Of a DNA stretch of 64,000 bases, positions 61,638 to 64,000 are shown piece after piece. The DNA comes from Pontivivens ytuae. GTDB taxonomy: Bacteria; Pseudomonadota; Alphaproteobacteria; Rhodobacterales; Rhodobacteraceae. The stretch covers positions 1,396,001-1,460,000 of the forward strand of contig NZ_CP064942.1 in the NCBI RefSeq assembly GCF_015679265.1. The letters are read 5' to 3'. How positions within the stretch are numbered: the first letter of the stretch is position 1; each line of letters begins with the position of its first letter. Below the pieces are notes generated by a model. That model ran no database searches. It worked only from the letters and a program-made list of their open reading frames with translations, and was not told the origin of the DNA. Both the position numbers and the translations under genes were made by a program.

Positions 61638-63221
61638 ATGTCCGACCTGCGTGCCGCCGCCGAAGCCTCCAAAGCCTGGCCTTTCGAAGAGGCCCGGAAG
61701 CTGGTGAAACGGTTCGCGAAGGCGGCGCCGGAGAAGGGCTATGTGCTCTTCGAGACGGGCTACGGCCCCTCGGGCCTGCCGCATATCGGTACGTTCGGCG
61801 AGGTGGCGCGCACCACGATGGTGCGCCGCGCCTTCGAGATGCTGAGCGATATCCCGACAAAGCTGATCTGTTTCTCCGACGACATGGATGGCTTGCGGAA
61901 GGTCCCGACCAACGTGCCGAACGGCGAGCTGCTGGCGCAGGACCTGAACCTGCCGCTCACCCGCGTGCGCGACCCGTTCGGGACGCATGACAGCTTCGGC
62001 GCGCATAACAACGCGCGGCTGCAGGCGTTCCTTGACGAATACGGCTTCGAATACGAGTTCGCGTCGTCCACCGACTACTACCTGTCGGGGCGGTTCGACG
62101 ACATGCTGCTGCGCGCGCTGGAGCGCTTCGACAAGATCCTCGACATCATGCTGCCGACGCTGGGCGAGGAACGGCGCGCGACCTACTCCCCCTTCCTGCC
62201 GGTGAGCCCCAAGACGGGCCACGTGCTCCAGGTCCCGACGCTGGAGCGCAACGTCGCGAAGGGCACGATCGTCTACGAGGAGCCAGATGGCGAGCGGGTG
62301 GAGATCCCGGTGACCGGCGGCCACGTGAAGATGCAGTGGAAGCCGGACTGGGCGATGCGCTGGGCCGCGCTGGGCGTCGATTACGAGATGTCGGGCAAGG
62401 ACCTGATCGACTCCGTGACGCAGGCCTCCAAGATCTGCCGCGCGCTGGGCGAGCCGGTGCCCGAGACGCTGACCTACGAGCTGTTCCTCGATGCGGACGG
62501 ACAGAAGATCTCCAAGTCGAAGGGCAACGGGCTGTCGATGGAGGAGTGGCTGACCTATGCCTCCCCCGAGAGTCTGCAATACTTTATGTACCAGAAGCCC
62601 AAGACGGCGAAGCGGCTGCATTTCGACGTGATCCCGAAGGCGGTGGACGAGTACCATCAGCAGCTCCGCGCCTATCCCGATCAGGACGAGAAGGCGCAGC
62701 TCGCCAACCCGGTGTTCCACATCCACGGGGCAGCGGTGCCCGGCAGCTTCATGGCGGTGCCATATTCGATGCTGCTGAACCTCGCCTCGGCGGCGAATGC
62801 GGAGAGCAAGGACGTGCTCTGGGGCTTTATCCGCAAGTACGCGCCGGATGCCGCGCCCGAGACCCATCCGGAGCTCGATGCGGCGGCCGCCCGCGCAGTG
62901 CGCTATTTCGAGGACGTCGTGAAGCCGCAGAAGGTCTACCGCGCGCCAACGGATGTGGAGCGGTCGGCGCTCGCCGACCTGCGTGACCGGCTTGCGGCGT
63001 GGGACGGCGAGGTGGAGGCCGAGGCGCTGCAATCCGAGGTCTTCGCCGTGGGTAAGGCGCATGGCTTCGAGCCGCTGCGCGCCTGGTTCTCCGCCATCTA
63101 CGAGGTGCTTCTGGGCGCCTCGCAGGGTCCCCGCTTCGGCGGCTTCGTGGCGCTCTACGGCGTGGAGGAGACCGTGGCGCTGATCGACCGGGCGCTCGCA
63201 GGCGAGCTAGCGGCCGCCTGA
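61638..63221 (+). CDS. lysS: Lysine--tRNA ligase, class I
   Basis: A 527-residue class I lysyl-tRNA synthetase, the archaeal-type enzyme used by many alphaproteobacteria in place of the class II one. The HIGH-like motif HIGT is at residues 49-52 in [15 protein letters not shown], and KMSKS-like KISKS is at 290-294. The C-terminal helical domain ends [13 protein letters not shown]. The copy B post-gene element begins 17 bases after its stop codon. Confidence 0.97.
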   Translation: MSDLRAAAEASKAWPFEEARKLVKRFAKAAPEKGYVLFETGYGPSGLPHIGTFGEVARTTMVRRAFEMLSDIPTKLICFSDDMDGLRKVPTNVPNGELLAQDLNLPLTRVRDPFGTHDSFGAHNNARLQAFLDEYGFEYEFASSTDYYLSGRFDDMLLRALERFDKILDIMLPTLGEERRATYSPFLPVSPKTGHVLQVPTLERNVAKGTIVYEEPDGERVEIPVTGGHVKMQWKPDWAMRWAALGVDYEMSGKDLIDSVTQASKICRALGEPVPETLTYELFLDADGQKISKSKGNGLSMEEWLTYASPESLQYFMYQKPKTAKRLHFDVIPKAVDEYHQQLRAYPDQDEKAQLANPVFHIHGAAVPGSFMAVPYSMLLNLASAANAESKDVLWGFIRKYAPDAAPETHPELDAAAARAVRYFEDVVKPQKVYRAPTDVERSALADLRDRLAAWDGEVEAEALQSEVFAVGKAHGFEPLRAWFSAIYEVLLGASQGPRFGGFVALYGVEETVALIDRALAGELAAA

Positions 63222-63237
63222 GCTTCAGGACGCCTTT

Positions 63238-63275
63238 CCGCCTGCCGGCGGGGATATTTTAAGACAGATGAAAGG
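63238..63275 (+). repeat. Conserved post-gene element, copy B
   Basis: CCGCCTGCCGGCGGGG hairpin core, then ATATTTTAAGACAGATGAAAGG, in the orientation of lysS, 17 bases after its stop. From CCGGCGGGG to GACAGATGAA it differs from copy A at a single base. Confidence 0.75.
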
Positions 63276-63395
63276 AGTGCCGTGCTCTCACGGGCGCGCG
63301 GTACAGGCGGGGACGCCGATGACCGCGACAGGTGAAGGCGCTCCGGGGCCGGGCCGGTGCCTGAGGTGTGCGCCCGCGTCCCGGAGCATCCGCGT

Positions 63396-63430
63396 CCTTC
63401 ATCTGTCCCGAAGTATCCCCGCCGGAGGCA
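63396..63430 (-). repeat. Conserved post-gene element, copy C
   Basis: On the minus strand GCCTCCGGCGGGGATACTT then CGGGACAGATGAAGG, 28 bases after the stop of the leftward flavin monooxygenase gene and in its orientation. Four of 30 positions differ from copy A. It faces copy B across 120 bp. Confidence 0.75.
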
Positions 63431-63457
63431 GACCATCGCGGGCAACAGGCGCGTCGG

Positions 63458-64000
63458 TCAGGCCGTGGCAGGCACGGTGGCGTGGCTAAACTCCATCGTT
63501 CCGTCCTGGATCGGATCCATGCGGAAGGCGCGCAGGTCGAGAAGGTAGTTCTGGTGGACCCGCCAGGGCCGCGTCTGCGCCTGTTTCGGCAGGTGCTCCA
63601 GCGCGCGCTGGATGTAGCCGGAGGTGAGCGGAACGGCCGGTTCGGCGCTCGCATCCTGTGGCGGGCGAGGCGTGGCGATGTCGGTGCCGGTCTTTTCCAT
63701 GTGGTCGAGCAGGCGGATGGCCCAGCGCAGGACGAGCTCGCATTTCAGCGTCCAGCTCGCGTTGGTGTAGCCGAAGGTCATCACGAAGTTCGGTACGTCC
63801 GACAGCATCGCGCCCTTGTAGCTGAGATGGCTGCCGGGATGCACCGCGTGCCCGCCGACGGTGACCCGCATGCCGCCCGCGAGCTTCATGCGCAGGCCGG
63901 TGGCGGTGACGATGATATCGGCCTCCACCAGCTCGCCGGAGACGAGGCGCACGCCTGCAGGCTCGAACCGCTCCACCGCGCCGGTGGTGATGGAGGCGGA
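63458..64000 (-). CDS. Flavin-containing monooxygenase, N-terminus cut by window edge
   Basis: The last ~180 residues of an NAD(P)/FAD-dependent monooxygenase (FMO or Baeyer-Villiger type). The visible part carries VEADIIVTATGL, the conserved ATG motif of the family, then NFVMTFGYTNASWTLKCEL, given here as FGYTNASWTLKCEL, and LPKQAQTRPWRVHQNYLLDL near the end. The nucleotide-binding motifs and true start lie outside the window. The frame is open to position 64000; the first visible Val is not a start. Confidence 0.9.
   Translation of the reverse strand, partial: SASITTGAVERFEPAGVRLVSGELVEADIIVTATGLRMKLAGGMRVTVGGHAVHPGSHLSYKGAMLSDVPNFVMTFGYTNASWTLKCELVLRWAIRLLDHMEKTGTDIATPRPPQDASAEPAVPLTSGYIQRALEHLPKQAQTRPWRVHQNYLLDLRAFRMDPIQDGTMEFSHATVPATA

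Overview
The window is 64 kb of high-GC chromosomal DNA from an alphaproteobacterium, most likely a member of the Rhodobacteraceae (Roseobacter/Rhodobacter side). This is inferred from gene families and gene style, not from a marker-gene comparison. The supporting evidence is a Rhodobacter-type porin, IalB, DUF3576, DUF4170 and DUF374 proteins, a CenR-type response regulator, a class I lysyl-tRNA synthetase, a Fur/Mur regulator without the structural CxxC, tight ATGA/GTGA gene overlaps, and a conserved element found just after genes (GCCTCCGGCGGGGATA...GACAGATGAA). No rRNA, tRNA, prophage, transposase or CRISPR array was seen. No gene-free stretch exceeds about 270 bases.

Layout. 0-4 kb: the start of rlmN (cut by the window edge), a coupled pair of a secreted PPC-repeat protein and a DUF1993 protein, and an IalB protein. 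4-12 kb: an ECF sigma factor overlapping an asparaginase, then a branched-chain amino acid ABC operon (binding protein, terminator-like hairpin, livG, an orphan secreted protein, livF, a palindromic repeat, livH, livM). 11.7-18 kb: enoyl-CoA hydratase and xth, a probable small RNA, cenR, ribA with an L,D-transpeptidase, yggS, and the porin. 18-23 kb: a DUF3576 lipoprotein, leuS, lptE, holA and a GST. 23-27.7 kb: a putative outer-membrane beta-barrel protein, two TRAP-type binding proteins without a permease, an HNH protein, an SDR and an SRPBCC protein. 27.8-35.3 kb: pmbA, then an envelope cluster (CysQ/IMPase-like, DUF4170, DUF374 acyltransferase, waaA, lpxK), a P460-type cytochrome and mlaA-mlaC. 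35.4-44.4 kb: a type I secretion ABC protein and adaptor, RidA, GDPD, a DUF482 acetyltransferase, phhB, a peroxiredoxin, a ferredoxin-reductase-like flavoprotein, rsmD and fur/mur. 44.5-53.1 kb: an MscS-type channel, a Crp/Fnr regulator, an MFS exporter, a lyxose isomerase, a secreted NG-repeat protein, a 1-Cys peroxiredoxin, an M48 lipoprotein protease and a glycosyltransferase. 53.3-54.9 kb: an orphan BrnA-like gene followed by a strikingly AT-rich two-gene cassette (unknown lipoprotein plus a 57-residue two-helix membrane protein). 54.9-64 kb: ettA, a membrane protein, LysR, a beta-hydroxyacid dehydrogenase, nadD, a cupin, DUF4242, TerB, lysS and the end of a flavin monooxygenase.

Themes. 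Much of the region builds or maintains the cell envelope: Kdo/lipid A synthesis and export (waaA, lpxK, lptE), lipid transport (mlaA, mlaC), peptidoglycan (L,D-transpeptidase), CenR control, porin, MscS and type I secretion. The rest is mainly housekeeping.

The observations most worth following up are the AT-rich lipoprotein/membrane-protein cassette, the small-RNA candidate with C-rich loops downstream of cenR, the conserved post-gene element in three copies, and the TRAP binding-protein pair in which one member has lost the ligand-binding residues. Nothing in the window matches a recognisable novel defence or biosynthetic system. The AT-rich cassette is the best candidate for something undescribed.
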